DNA of 64,000 nt from Sediminitomix flava (GTDB lineage: Bacteria > Bacteroidota > Bacteroidia > Cytophagales > Flammeovirgaceae), in the NCBI RefSeq assembly GCF_003149185.1, contig NZ_QGDO01000006.1:124001-188000 (forward strand), written 5' to 3'. Of the stretch, positions 1 to 8,814 are shown piece by piece; the stretch's first letter is position 1; each line of letters opens with the position of its first letter. The notes below the pieces were generated by a model. It made no database searches and was not told the origin of the DNA. It saw only the letters and a program-made list of their open reading frames with translations. Position numbers and translations under genes: made by a program.

Positions 1-165
1 ATCTATCCCTGTAACTGTACCTGTTGTTGTGTCTTTAATAAGTACAGAAACTCCTGGCAATGGATAAGTTCCATCGCTAACAGTACCTGCGATGAACCTT
101 TCTTGTGCTAATCCTGCTGCGCAAAATGTTATGAGCAGAAGAATGGTAGAAAATAGTTGCTTCAT
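1..165 (-). CDS. SusC/TonB-dependent receptor-like protein, N-terminal fragment
   Basis: Only the first 55 codons are in the window; the gene runs off the left edge. The ATG is at 165 on the minus strand. Residues 1-20 are a signal peptide (Lys then a Leu/Ile-rich core ending GLA), followed by a carboxypeptidase-regulatory-like beta segment with the motif PLPGVSVLIKDT and TTTGTVTG. This arrangement is what opens SusC/RagA-type TonB-dependent outer-membrane receptors of Bacteroidota, which import glycans or other nutrients with a SusD lipoprotein. The plug and barrel are outside the window, so a non-receptor protein with the same N-terminal domain cannot be excluded. Confidence 0.75.
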   Translation of the reverse strand, partial: MKQLFSTILLLITFCAAGLAQERFIAGTVSDGTYPLPGVSVLIKDTTTGTVTGID

Positions 166-805
166 AAATGATAAATAATTGAGTGGCTCTATGTATAGCT
201 TATTGTTATAATAAAATCATTAGCCTCAATGAAAAAGTATTCACTGAATGAGTAATCCAATATTTAGTCTACACTTCAATGTTAGGAGATTAAATATAGG
301 GGTGCATGAACGAGGCCCTAGAATAGGGTGTCATGTTGTCTTTGAGAAAGTGTTGTTGAGAAATCATGTATAAAGAAAATTATACATGTGCAATCGTTAG
401 TTTTTGAGGTAAAATAATAGCGTAAACGTAGTACGCATAGATCGTTAAACACACAAACTGATTGCTTTCACATGATAGTGAAAACTAACAGTCAAATATT
501 GGTTGAAGTCCTTGTAGTTGAAAAGACTTACAAAAAGAAACGTTATGGTTGTTGGAAAAAGTCATTTGTTTTGCTTTTCGCTTTACACAATTTTATATAA
601 TAATTGTAAATTTTCCAAAAAGGAATGATAAATTTTTAAATGGAATTATCCAATTATTATGAATTTATACATAGGTGTATAAAGTACGTCTAAATAATTA
701 TTTGTCAGTTGTTTATGTGAGTGAATCTATTTTGATTCAATTCAAACACTTTTGAAATAGGTGTTTTAAGGAGGGGAAGAGTTAATTTATAGTTACTTTT
801 GTACA
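166..805. other. intergenic region, 640 nt, no gene seen
   Basis: This AT-rich gap lies between the divergent TonB-receptor start and the FAN1-like gene. No credible ORF is seen on either strand. Two short inverted repeats could be operator or mRNA structures: CATGTATAA at 365-373 with its exact complement at 380-388, and TTTCAC at 466-471 with GTGAAA at 478-483. A Shine-Dalgarno-like AAGGAGGGG at 768-776 stands 30 nt from the next start, too far for normal use. Confidence 0.6.
794..801 (+). promoter_or_regulatory. -7 promoter element (TAnnTTTG) at the FAN1-like gene
   Basis: TACTTTTG matches the Bacteroidetes -7 consensus TAnnTTTG. It ends only 4 nt before the GTG start at 806, so transcription would begin at or just after that codon. 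No TTG -33 element is seen at the expected distance, so it may be chance. Confidence 0.3.
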
Positions 806-2473
806 GTGGAAAAATCGCAGTCTAACCAACAACTAGAAGAAGGTTATTACCTCCTAAATTTTTTAAAATTAATAGACTTTGTTTGTGTGCAATATGATGA
901 TCTTCTTTCCGAAGAGGAGAAATTATTTGTAGAACAATTCAGAAGTTTATCTCAAGATGCACAACGATTGTACGTTCGATTGTTGAGTAGGAAAGGGCCT
1001 TATTTTTTAAGCTCAAAACTTCAGTATAAAGAGGTATTATCAATAGAAAATGCAATTACTGAACTGATAGATGATGACTTTGCAAAAAGTAATGATCGAG
1101 AGAATGCAGTTGTTGCACTTTATACGCTAACGAAAAGTGAATTAGTTGATTGGTTAAGTGTACAGTCGTTTCCATTTCCAAGTAGTTTTACAAAGGCTAA
1201 AAAACAGACAATCATTTCGTATCTGTTAGAAATGGAAAATGATAGTCTTTGGGATGCAATCGATTCTTCCATGAATTTTATTAGCCTTGAAAAACTAACG
1301 TATGTTCAGTTATTCAGATTGTTGTTTTTCGGGAACCTCGAACAAGAGCTTCATGAGTTTATTTTGGAGGATTTGGGTGTACTCAAATATGAGAATTACC
1401 CAATTCGGAAAGAAGATCGTTTTTTTCAGACCAGAGAAGTTATAGAAGCGAGTTTTTTGATGACTAACCTTAAAACTGAATTATGGTTGGCACAAGACGC
1501 TAAAGATGTAGATCGGGTTTTAGAACTTGGAGAAATTCTTCTTTCGTATCCTTTTCCTGAACGTTTGACCAAAAGAAGAGCTAAAGCGTGCAATCAGATA
1601 GGGCGATTTTTGGAAACCTTTAAACTTTGGGATCAAGCATTATTTTTCTATCAGCAAACAGAGCAGTCTCCTTCAAGAGAAAGACAGAGTAGAGTTTTAG
1701 ATAAAGTGGGGGAGTTTGAGCAAGCACTTTCGATCTGTAATGAAATCATGAAGAATCCGAAAGATGACGAAGAAGCTGAGTTTGCTCAGATGTTTGGTGA
1801 GAAGTTAAAGAAGAAATTAGAACTACCTTTTGAAAAAGCGAAACGAGTAAATTACCCGACAGAAAATTTGATATTGAAGAAAATCGAAGTTCGAGTAGAG
1901 CAAAGTGTTCTTCAGTATTATCAGACTTTAGGTTATGATGGATTTTATACCGAAAATTTGATTTGGTCTGCTTTATTTGGTTTAGCTTTTTGGGATATCA
2001 TTTTTCAGCCTGTACCTGCGGTATTTTTTCATGCTTATCAACGTGGTCCTGTAGATTTGTTTCAAACAGAGTTTAGGGAGAAGAGAGAGGTTGAAATAGC
2101 TGCTCGATTAAGAGAATTAGAAGAGGGTCAATTCTTAAGGAAATTAGTCTTGGAACGTTGGGACGAAAAGTACTTGACAGCAAATTGGTTGGTGAGCTGG
2201 AAAAAAGTAGAAAAGTATCAACTAGAAACAATCTTGGATTGGCTGTCGAGTAAACAGCTCGTTTTACTTTTTGATCAGATGAGTAAAAGTTTGAGTGATT
2301 TTAGGTCTGGTTTTCCCGATCTATTTATTTTTCACCCAAAAGAAGATAAATATGCTTTGGTAGAAGTAAAAGGTCCCGGAGATCAGCTAAGATCGAACCA
2401 AAGAAGATGGTTACGTTTTTTTGCTAATCATCAGATTCCACATTTTGTAGCAAAAGTGAAATGGGATGAATAG
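806..2473 (+). CDS. FAN1-like structure-specific nuclease, VRR-NUC domain
   Basis: A 555-residue protein starting at GTG. Residues 53-74 carry the FAN1 signature RLYVRLLSRKGPYF followed by SSKLQY, and the C-terminus (about 450-555) is a VRR-NUC nuclease domain with GFPDLFIF, EVKGPGD and QRRW. Asp505, Glu520 and Lys522 form the PD-(D/E)xK metal site. The middle is helical, TPR-like, as in FAN1. Family members cut 5' flaps and remove DNA interstrand cross-links. There is no upstream ATG: an in-frame stop lies at 767-769 and the first internal Met is far inside. It stands alone, followed by a terminator. Family assignment is firm; its repair role here is inferred. Confidence 0.85.
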   Translation: MEKSQSNQQLEEGYYLLNFLKLIDFVCVQYDDLLSEEEKLFVEQFRSLSQDAQRLYVRLLSRKGPYFLSSKLQYKEVLSIENAITELIDDDFAKSNDRENAVVALYTLTKSELVDWLSVQSFPFPSSFTKAKKQTIISYLLEMENDSLWDAIDSSMNFISLEKLTYVQLFRLLFFGNLEQELHEFILEDLGVLKYENYPIRKEDRFFQTREVIEASFLMTNLKTELWLAQDAKDVDRVLELGEILLSYPFPERLTKRRAKACNQIGRFLETFKLWDQALFFYQQTEQSPSRERQSRVLDKVGEFEQALSICNEIMKNPKDDEEAEFAQMFGEKLKKKLELPFEKAKRVNYPTENLILKKIEVRVEQSVLQYYQTLGYDGFYTENLIWSALFGLAFWDIIFQPVPAVFFHAYQRGPVDLFQTEFREKREVEIAARLRELEEGQFLRKLVLERWDEKYLTANWLVSWKKVEKYQLETILDWLSSKQLVLLFDQMSKSLSDFRSGFPDLFIFHPKEDKYALVEVKGPGDQLRSNQRRWLRFFANHQIPHFVAKVKWDE

Positions 2474-2482
2474 GAAATAAAA

Positions 2483-2514
2483 AAGCCGAAAGCAATTTGA
2501 GTTGCTTCCGGCTT
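2483..2514. terminator. bidirectional hairpin between FAN1-like gene and purA
   Basis: AAGCCGAAAGCAA (2483-2495) pairs with TTGCTTCCGGCTT (2502-2514) with one mismatch. It has A-runs before and T-rich sequence after, so it can end transcription from both convergent genes. Confidence 0.8.
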
Positions 2515-2536
2515 ATATTTTTGATCAGTAAACTGA

Positions 2537-3808
2537 TTATTTATTTTTCATTACAGTTTCAGTACGGTCTGGACCTAAAGAAACGATAGTGATAGGCACC
2601 TTGATGTAATCTTCGATATACTTCACGTAGTCAAGAAGCGCTGCAGGAAGTTGATCGAAATCTACTGAAGGGTTAACTTCTTGATTCCATCCTTTCAATG
2701 TATCATAGATTGGTTCAGCTACATCTTCCAAATCGAATGGTACTTCTTCTGTGATAGAACCATCTTTCAATTTGTATGAAGTACATACCTTGATCTCTTC
2801 AAAGTTGTTCAATACGTCAGCTTTCATCATGAATAGCTCAGTTGCACCGTTCAACATTACTGCATATTTAAGCGCAGGAAGATCTAACCAACCACAACGT
2901 CTTTCACGACCTGTAGTAGCACCAAACTCATGACCTTGTTGTTGGATTTGCTTTCCAACTTCGTCAAATAGTTCCGTAGGGAATGGACCAGCACCTACAC
3001 GCGTACAGTAAGCTTTGAAGATACCGTAAATGTTTTTCTGACGGTTTGGTGCAACACCAAGACCTACAGAAGCACCAGCACCAAATGTATTTGAGCTTGT
3101 TACGAATGGATAAGATCCGAAATCGATATCCAGCAAAGAACCTTGAGCACCTTCAGCCAATACTTTCTTACCAGCATCAAGCGCATCGTTGATCATGTAT
3201 TCGCTGTTTACGAACTCAACTTTAGTTTTGAAGTACTCAACAGCCTCCATGAATTTCGCTTCCATTTCAGCAAGAGCTGAATAATCGAAGTCGTAGAATT
3301 CAAGAATAGTCTTATGTTGATCTACTAACTTAGTGTAACGCTCTTTGAAGTTATCTGCGAACAAATCTCCAGTACGAAGACCTACACGAGCAGATTTATC
3401 TTGGTAAGTAGGGCCAATACCTTTTAGTGTTGAACCGATCTTATCTTTCCCTTTGCTTTTTTCGTAAGCAGCATCAAGCAAACGGTGAGATGGGATAATC
3501 AAGTGTGTCTTTTTAGACATCTTTAGTTTATCAGTAACAGAGAATCCTGCTTCTTCTAGTTTTACAATCTCATCTTTCAAGATTGTCAAATCTAGTACTA
3601 CACCATTACCAATAATATTTTGGGTATTGTCTTGGAAGATACCTGAAGGGATTTGGTGAAGAACATATTTTTGTCCTTCAAATTCCAAAGTATGCCCTGC
3701 ATTTGGTCCTCCTTGGAAACGAGCAACAACATCATATTGAGGAGCTAGAACATCGACAACCTTGCCTTTGCCCTCATCACCCCATTGCATTCCGAGTAAA
3801 ATATCCAT
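2537..3808 (-). CDS. purA: adenylosuccinate synthase
   Basis: A 423-residue cytosolic enzyme making adenylosuccinate from IMP, aspartate and GTP, the first committed step to AMP. The N-terminal P-loop variant GDEGKGK (10-16) includes catalytic Asp11; His40 in GGPNAGH is the second catalytic residue. Conserved blocks GIGPTYQDK, LLDIDFGSYPFVTSS and TTGRERRCGW are all present, and the length is normal for the family. It is transcribed towards the FAN1-like gene and shares its terminator. The STAS gene upstream lies 54 nt away on the same strand and could be co-transcribed. Nothing is unusual. Confidence 0.97.
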   Translation of the reverse strand: MDILLGMQWGDEGKGKVVDVLAPQYDVVARFQGGPNAGHTLEFEGQKYVLHQIPSGIFQDNTQNIIGNGVVLDLTILKDEIVKLEEAGFSVTDKLKMSKKTHLIIPSHRLLDAAYEKSKGKDKIGSTLKGIGPTYQDKSARVGLRTGDLFADNFKERYTKLVDQHKTILEFYDFDYSALAEMEAKFMEAVEYFKTKVEFVNSEYMINDALDAGKKVLAEGAQGSLLDIDFGSYPFVTSSNTFGAGASVGLGVAPNRQKNIYGIFKAYCTRVGAGPFPTELFDEVGKQIQQQGHEFGATTGRERRCGWLDLPALKYAVMLNGATELFMMKADVLNNFEEIKVCTSYKLKDGSITEEVPFDLEDVAEPIYDTLKGWNQEVNPSVDFDQLPAALLDYVKYIEDYIKVPITIVSLGPDRTETVMKNK

Positions 3809-3862
3809 CTTTCTATCTATCTATTATAATAGGTATTTTCAACCTAAGTTTATTCGCAAAAT

Positions 3863-4216
3863 CTATCCTCTCGCTTGCTGACGCAACAAACGCACTCCTT
3901 CCGAGCGAGTGTCAACAGTGACAAACGCTAAATCTAATTTTGTAATCTTTAGGAGCTTTTTGGTTTGAGCGGGAGGGTTTATCAAAACCATATTGCCATG
4001 CAAATGGTCTACAAGGTTCAGAATACGTATCAATAGGCTCATACCACGACTATTGATATGTTTTATATCTGAAAGGTCTACGGCACAATGCTTCACGTTT
4101 TCGTTTAGGTGTAGGCGTGCTATTCTCACAAGTGCAGCTTCATGAGGTAAGCCAAGTAAATCTCCTTCAACTCTCAGAAGAAGAATATCATTATGTAAGT
4201 AATAGTCGAATATCAC
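3863..4216 (-). CDS. STAS-domain protein, anti-sigma-factor-antagonist type
   Basis: The 117 residues form a single STAS domain. The central VDLSDIKHINSRGMSLL matches the phospho-acceptor loop, with Ser56 as the candidate phosphorylated residue. Such proteins relieve anti-sigma kinases in partner-switching pathways and are reset by SpoIIE-type phosphatases. The start is GTG at 4216; an in-frame TGA three codons upstream excludes a longer form. No anti-sigma kinase gene is adjacent, but two SpoIIE-family phosphatases lie elsewhere in this window (33957 and 48934). A partnership with either is conjecture. A -7 element lies at 4262-4269. Confidence 0.8.
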   Translation of the reverse strand: MIFDYYLHNDILLLRVEGDLLGLPHEAALVRIARLHLNENVKHCAVDLSDIKHINSRGMSLLIRILNLVDHLHGNMVLINPPAQTKKLLKITKLDLAFVTVDTRSEGVRLLRQQARG

Positions 4217-5068
4217 AATCCGTCAACTTAACTATAAAGACCGTTTCGTAAAAAAACCTTGCAAATATATTAAGAGTATTCCGATTAATAAATAATTTGA
4301 GCTATTACTACGATCATAATATCTCTAAAACCTTCAATTATTTTGAAAAGATAACTCTCTGTAGAACAAAAAAACTTACAATTTATATCCTATTTGAACT
4401 TTTTAGTTTTTTACAAGAGACTTCTTTTTACCCATAAAGTTTTTAATCAAAAAAATGTAACTCTTTAATTCTCCTTTGTTAACACTTCTGACAGTCTTGA
4501 AATTAAAAGTGTTTACCTTTTCGTTAGTTGTAGTTTGGTTTGTATTTTTATTGTCTCTATTGCAAAAAAATATATTTCATATTATGGTGTTAATTCGATT
4601 CATAGAAAATGATGTGATTTTGGAGATTCTTTGAAATTTTTTTGAATAAAAAATAGTGTTTTTCAAAAAATAGGGATTGACCTATGAAGAGATAATTTTG
4701 AGTCTTCACGATGTATTTTTGTTAAAATCAAAATCGATGGATTTGAAAAAAAAAGTGAAAAAAAAATCACTAGAATATTTGGAGGTTTATGTGGTTGATA
4801 TTCAGTAGTTATTGCTTGTTTTTTAATGCTCTTTCTATGAATAATCCTACTTGTAAACATAGTGTTATCGGCGGTAGTAAAGATTCAACTCTATTTTGAA
4901 TTGAAAAATCCATTAAATTTGTTGGATGCAAGGATGAGAATATGGTAAGATATCTTCATCAGCAGAGAATATATTTTCGTTAGACAAAGACAAACAATTT
5001 ACGAGATTGGGAGTTCATTTTAGCTGAGTCACCTATGCTAGAGTGAAGAGTGTAAATTTTGTGATCAT
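4217..5068. other. intergenic region, 852 nt, no gene seen
   Basis: This very AT-rich gap separates the divergent STAS and nrdB genes. The only defined element I see is TATATTTG on the minus strand (4262-4269), a -7 box about 46 nt from the STAS start. On the nrdB side TAAATTTTG just before the gene resembles a -7 box but has one base too many. No NrdR-type palindrome or riboswitch core was recognised. Confidence 0.6.
4262..4269 (-). promoter_or_regulatory. -7 promoter element of the STAS gene
   Basis: On the minus strand this reads TATATTTG, an exact TAnnTTTG. It predicts a leader of roughly 40 nt for the STAS gene. No clear -33 TTG is present at the expected spacing. Confidence 0.45.
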
Positions 5069-6040
5069 ATGAATATTTTTGAAAAAAGAACAGCGTATAA
5101 ACCATTTGAATATCCAGAGATTCTTCAGTTCACGGAGGCAATCAATCAGACGTATTGGGTGCATACAGAAGTGAATTTTGATGCTGATGTACAGGAGTTT
5201 AATACTGTTTTGAATGACAAGGAGAGATCTGCGATCACAAATGCACTAAAGGCAATTGCACAGGTAGAGGTAGCTGTAAAAACGTATTGGGGTAACCTTT
5301 ACAACCACTTGCCAAAGCCTGAGTTTAATGGTTTGGGTTCTACTTTTGCAGAATGTGAATTCCGCCATTCTGAAGCATACAGCCGTTTGCTTGATGTGAT
5401 TGGTGTGACAGATTTTGAAGAATTTATTCAAGATCCTGCTATTTCTGATCGTTTGTCGAAACTAGGAGAGTATATCTCATTGGGGAAAGCATACACTCCT
5501 CGTGAGTTTGCAATCTCTATGGCTACTTTTGCTTTGTTGGTTGAGAATGTTTCACTTTTTAGCCAGTTTGCAATTGTACTTTCATTTACGCGTTTCCAAG
5601 GCATCATGAAAAATGTAGCCAACCAGATCGCGTGGACGTCAAAAGATGAAAATGTACATGCAAAGGCAGGAATCTATATTTTCAATAAAGTTGTAGAAGA
5701 AAATCCTGAGATTTTTGACGAGGATTTGAAAGCTACGATCAGAGAAGTAGCTCATTTGTCTATGGAAACTGAAACTCGAATTCTAGATAAAATTTTCGAG
5801 AAAGGAGAGTTAGACAGTATTCCAAAGAATCGTTTGGTTGAATTTATGAAGCAACGTGTAAATGAGTCTTTTGAAGAGATTAATTTACCAGCACTTTTTG
5901 AAGTAGACTCAGAAGAAGTAAAACAAATGCGTTGGTTTGAAGAGGAAGTTTTTGGTAATAGCCAAGACGATTTCTTCGCGAAACGTGTGGTTGATTACAG
6001 TAAGCATGATACTGCTTTTTCTGAAGACGATTTATTCTAG
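5069..6040 (+). CDS. nrdB: ribonucleotide reductase class I, small (radical) subunit
   Basis: A 323-residue ferritin-like radical subunit. Candidate metal ligands are Glu67, Glu97, His100, Glu159, Glu194 and His197 (blocks ECEFRHSEAY and SKDENVHAKAG), with radical Tyr104 in the usual place four residues after the His ligand. The first ligand is Glu rather than the Asp of E. coli. It supplies the radical that NrdA uses to reduce ribonucleotides to deoxyribonucleotides. The protein starts directly with the fold: the N-terminal ATP-cone found on some Bacteroidota NrdB proteins is absent. nrdA follows after a 194-nt gap. Confidence 0.95.
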   Translation: MNIFEKRTAYKPFEYPEILQFTEAINQTYWVHTEVNFDADVQEFNTVLNDKERSAITNALKAIAQVEVAVKTYWGNLYNHLPKPEFNGLGSTFAECEFRHSEAYSRLLDVIGVTDFEEFIQDPAISDRLSKLGEYISLGKAYTPREFAISMATFALLVENVSLFSQFAIVLSFTRFQGIMKNVANQIAWTSKDENVHAKAGIYIFNKVVEENPEIFDEDLKATIREVAHLSMETETRILDKIFEKGELDSIPKNRLVEFMKQRVNESFEEINLPALFEVDSEEVKQMRWFEEEVFGNSQDDFFAKRVVDYSKHDTAFSEDDLF

Positions 6041-6234
6041 TTTTTTATCAAGAATAATTTTTAGAGAATACACATAACAGGAGCTGAGTTGAACTCAATG
6101 ATTCAGTTTCTGTCTATTGCTTTTTCTACCAATATAAAATCTGCATGTACCATATTAGCTCCACTTTCTCAGCAAATTGCGGCTAGGTCTACATGCTTGT
6201 TCTAATTCTATTAGGTTCGTTAAATAAAATAATA
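6041..6234 (+). other. nrdB-nrdA spacer with possible 35-codon ORF
   Basis: The 194-nt spacer is long for subunits of one enzyme. It holds a small ORF at 6098-6205 (ATG to TAA, 35 residues beginning MIQFLSIAF) and a GAGTT/AACTC inverted repeat just before it (around 6086-6095). No clear terminator is present, so the two genes may share a transcript. Whether the small ORF is translated is unknown. Confidence 0.3.
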
Positions 6235-7887
6235 ATGCAACAAGGATATTTTGATTGGTTGAACGAAGAGTCCTTGACCATGTTGGAGAGAGGCTATCTG
6301 CTAGAAGGGGAAACTGTAGAGGATGCCGTACATCGTGTTGTAAGTTCAGCTTGTAAGTATTTGAACAAGCCAGAAATGTACGATGAATTCTACGAGATGA
6401 TAGCCAAAGGATGGGTGGCTTTGTCTTCACCTATCTGGTCAAACATGGGGACAGAAAGAGGCTTGCCAATCGCTTGTTTCGGATCTTATGTAGGAGACTC
6501 GATGCACCGTATTTTGGAAACATTCGCAGAAGTAGGGATGATGACCAAAGTAGGTGGAGGAACTTCTGCTTATTGGGGGGATTTAAGACCAAGAGGGGCT
6601 GAGATTAAACATAATGGAACGTCTAACGGACCAGTGGCATTCATGAAAATGTTTGACACTGAGATGAAAATCGTTTCACAAGGGAGTACACGTAGAGGTT
6701 CTTTTGCCGCGTATTTGCCAATTGACCATCCAGATGTTCATGAGTTCTTGGAAATTCGTGATATCGGGAATGACATCCAACAAATTTCATTTGGAGTGAC
6801 AGTGAAAGATGCTTGGATGGAAGAGATGATTGGTGGAGATACCGAAAAGCGTAAGATTTGGGCTAAAGTGCTGAAGTCTCGTAAGGAAAAAGGTTATCCG
6901 TACATCATGTTTGAAGACACTGCCAACAAAAATACGGTAGATGTTTATAAAGATAAAGGTTTGAAGATCAATCAATCAAACCTTTGTACTGAGATCATGC
7001 TTCCAAATAACAACGAAGAATCATTCGTTTGCTGTTTGACAGGTATGAACTTAGCTAAGTTTGATGAATGGAAAGATAAAGGAGCTGTAAGGCTTGTAAC
7101 TTTCTTCTTGGACGCTGTTATTTCAGAGTTTATAGAGAAGGCGAAAGATGTTCCGTTCTTGTACCGCGCAGTTAAATTTGCAGAAAGACATAGAGCTTTA
7201 GGTATCGGAACATTAGGTTGGCATTCTTACTTACAGCAAAAAATGGTTCCATTTGATAATATGTTGGCAACTTCTCATACGAGAATTGTTTACAAACACA
7301 TCAAAGAGGAAGCATACAAAGCATCTGCTGAGTTGTCAGAGATTTATGGTGAGCCAGATGAGCTAAAAGGATACGGTAGAAGAAATACAACTTTGATGGC
7401 TGTTGCGCCAAATACAAGTTCTTCATCTATTCTAGGTCAAGTATCACCAGGTATTGAGCCATTCAACTCAAACTACTTTACAGTAGGTCTAGCTAAAGGA
7501 AACTTTACGCGTAAGAATAAAGAGTTGGAAAAACTTCTTGATGAGAAAGGACAAAATACAGATGAGGTATGGGTGTCTATCATGAGAAATGAAGGATCTG
7601 TACAGCATTTGGATTTCTTGACACAAGACGAAAAAGATGTGTTTAAGACGTTTAAAGAAATCAATCAATACGAATTGATTCGTCAAGCAGCTATTCGTCA
7701 AGAATATATTGATCAAGGTCAATCGTTGAATATTAATATTCCACCAGAGACTTTGCCAAAAGATATTAACAGATTGTATATCGAAGCATGGAAATTGGGT
7801 GTGAAAGCACTTTATTACCAACGCTCGCAATCAGTGTCTACCAGATTTATGACATTAGACCCTGAATGTTTGGCGTGTGACGGTTAA
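6235..7887 (+). CDS. nrdA: ribonucleotide reductase class I, large (catalytic) subunit
   Basis: A 550-residue catalytic subunit that reduces ribonucleoside diphosphates. Visible active-site residues (numbered from the ATG at 6235): Asn249, thiyl Cys251 and Glu253 in NLCTEI; the redox pair Cys81 and Cys266; and C-terminal shuttle cysteines Cys545 and Cys548 in ECLACDG. The block APNTSSSSILGQVSPGIEP is typical. An in-frame TTG-free extension back to ATG 6193 exists, but the start at 6235 (MQQGYFDWL) matches the family. There is no ~90-residue N-terminal ATP-cone, so the usual dATP on/off site is missing from both subunits. Confidence 0.95.
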   Translation: MQQGYFDWLNEESLTMLERGYLLEGETVEDAVHRVVSSACKYLNKPEMYDEFYEMIAKGWVALSSPIWSNMGTERGLPIACFGSYVGDSMHRILETFAEVGMMTKVGGGTSAYWGDLRPRGAEIKHNGTSNGPVAFMKMFDTEMKIVSQGSTRRGSFAAYLPIDHPDVHEFLEIRDIGNDIQQISFGVTVKDAWMEEMIGGDTEKRKIWAKVLKSRKEKGYPYIMFEDTANKNTVDVYKDKGLKINQSNLCTEIMLPNNNEESFVCCLTGMNLAKFDEWKDKGAVRLVTFFLDAVISEFIEKAKDVPFLYRAVKFAERHRALGIGTLGWHSYLQQKMVPFDNMLATSHTRIVYKHIKEEAYKASAELSEIYGEPDELKGYGRRNTTLMAVAPNTSSSSILGQVSPGIEPFNSNYFTVGLAKGNFTRKNKELEKLLDEKGQNTDEVWVSIMRNEGSVQHLDFLTQDEKDVFKTFKEINQYELIRQAAIRQEYIDQGQSLNINIPPETLPKDINRLYIEAWKLGVKALYYQRSQSVSTRFMTLDPECLACDG

Positions 7888-7917
7888 TACAATCCAACTT
7901 AGCCATAAAAACTAAAT

Positions 7918-7947
7918 AAGGTCGGGAACGCAATTTCTCGGCCTTTT
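7918..7947 (+). terminator. hairpin terminator of nrdA
   Basis: AAGGTCGGGAA pairs with TTTCTCGGCCTT across a short loop and is followed by T5. An almost identical copy lies at 8782-8811 after the next gene. Confidence 0.85.
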
Positions 7948-8066
7948 TAGTTTATAGCAAAATTATAATTGGAATAAATCAATATTTATTTGTTATATAA
8001 ATAATTGATTACTAAACTTATATTAAACTAGAAACCTACTCAGAGAGTCTCAAATCACAAACTATT

Positions 8067-8771
8067 ATGAAAAAGCTAAATTTAGTACTAATCCTTGTTG
8101 CACTTCCTATAATTACATTTGCTCAAAGTGGGAGAGTTCAAGATATGGTTGATCCTTTTAATACAAATACATCCCTCATCTATGGGAAAGGAAACGAAAA
8201 GATCAATGGATCACCCTTCTTATACGAGTATTGGTCAAGGTTAGAAGTTTTAACTAAGAAAGATAAGATGATAACTTTTGACAAAGGAAAGTTAGATGTC
8301 TGCTCTCAAAAAATTCTTTTTGAAAAAGATGGGAAAGAACAATGGCTTCAAGATAACCATGTAAAGCAAGTTTCATTATTGAATGCAGATGGATCAAAAG
8401 AAGTTTATTATAGAGCCGCTTTAGACGGCGAAACGGTATATTTAAGACATTTGGTGGAAGGAAATCAATCACTATTTGTACACTATCAGATTAATATAGT
8501 TAAGCCTAAACAAAATTTTGAACAAGGTTATGGCTCATCTTCTTCAACTAAAAAAGCTTATTTTTCTAAGATTAAAACTAATTATTTGGTAAGTGCAGAT
8601 GGGTTGAGTTTTAAATTGTTGAAAACTAAGAAAAAGCAAGCTCATGAGGCATTTCCTGCTCAATACCATTCAGAGATCAAGTCACTTATAAAAAAGGAAA
8701 AGCTTTCATTGAAAAATGAAAGTGATGTAATTTCTCTTGTAGAGAAGATTAATGGGATTATCCAGCAATAA
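8067..8771 (+). CDS. secreted protein of unknown function
   Basis: I do not recognise this 234-residue protein. It starts with a clear signal peptide (MKKLNLVLILV... ending FAQ) and the mature part looks beta-rich in its first two thirds, with short alternating strands such as KMITFDKGKLDV and GSKEVYYRAALDGETVYL. A Lys-rich segment follows and the tail is helical. It has a single Cys in the mature chain. It is flanked on both sides by copies of the same terminator, so it is a monocistronic unit. Periplasmic or outer-membrane location is inferred from the leader only. Confidence 0.7.
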   Translation: MKKLNLVLILVALPIITFAQSGRVQDMVDPFNTNTSLIYGKGNEKINGSPFLYEYWSRLEVLTKKDKMITFDKGKLDVCSQKILFEKDGKEQWLQDNHVKQVSLLNADGSKEVYYRAALDGETVYLRHLVEGNQSLFVHYQINIVKPKQNFEQGYGSSSSTKKAYFSKIKTNYLVSADGLSFKLLKTKKKQAHEAFPAQYHSEIKSLIKKEKLSLKNESDVISLVEKINGIIQQ

Positions 8772-8781
8772 AAATAAGAAT

Positions 8782-8814
8782 AAGGTCGGGAAAGCAATTT
8801 CTCGGCCTTTTTAG
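8782..8814. terminator. second copy of the GGTCGGGAA terminator
   Basis: AAGGTCGGGAA (from 8782), loop, TTTCTCGGCCTT then T5. It matches the hairpin at 7918-7947 over about 38 nt with one substitution. Its 3' edge overlaps the stop codon of the convergent gene (8811-8813). Confidence 0.85.

Noticed and set aside
4663-4860. 65-codon ORF in the STAS-nrdB spacer
   Set aside because: Low-complexity Ile/Phe/Ser/Lys translation of poly-A/T DNA; no start context and no family resemblance.
4900-5068. Cobalamin riboswitch or NrdR boxes before nrdB
   Set aside because: No B12-box and no paired ACACWATATATWGTGT-type sites were found by eye.
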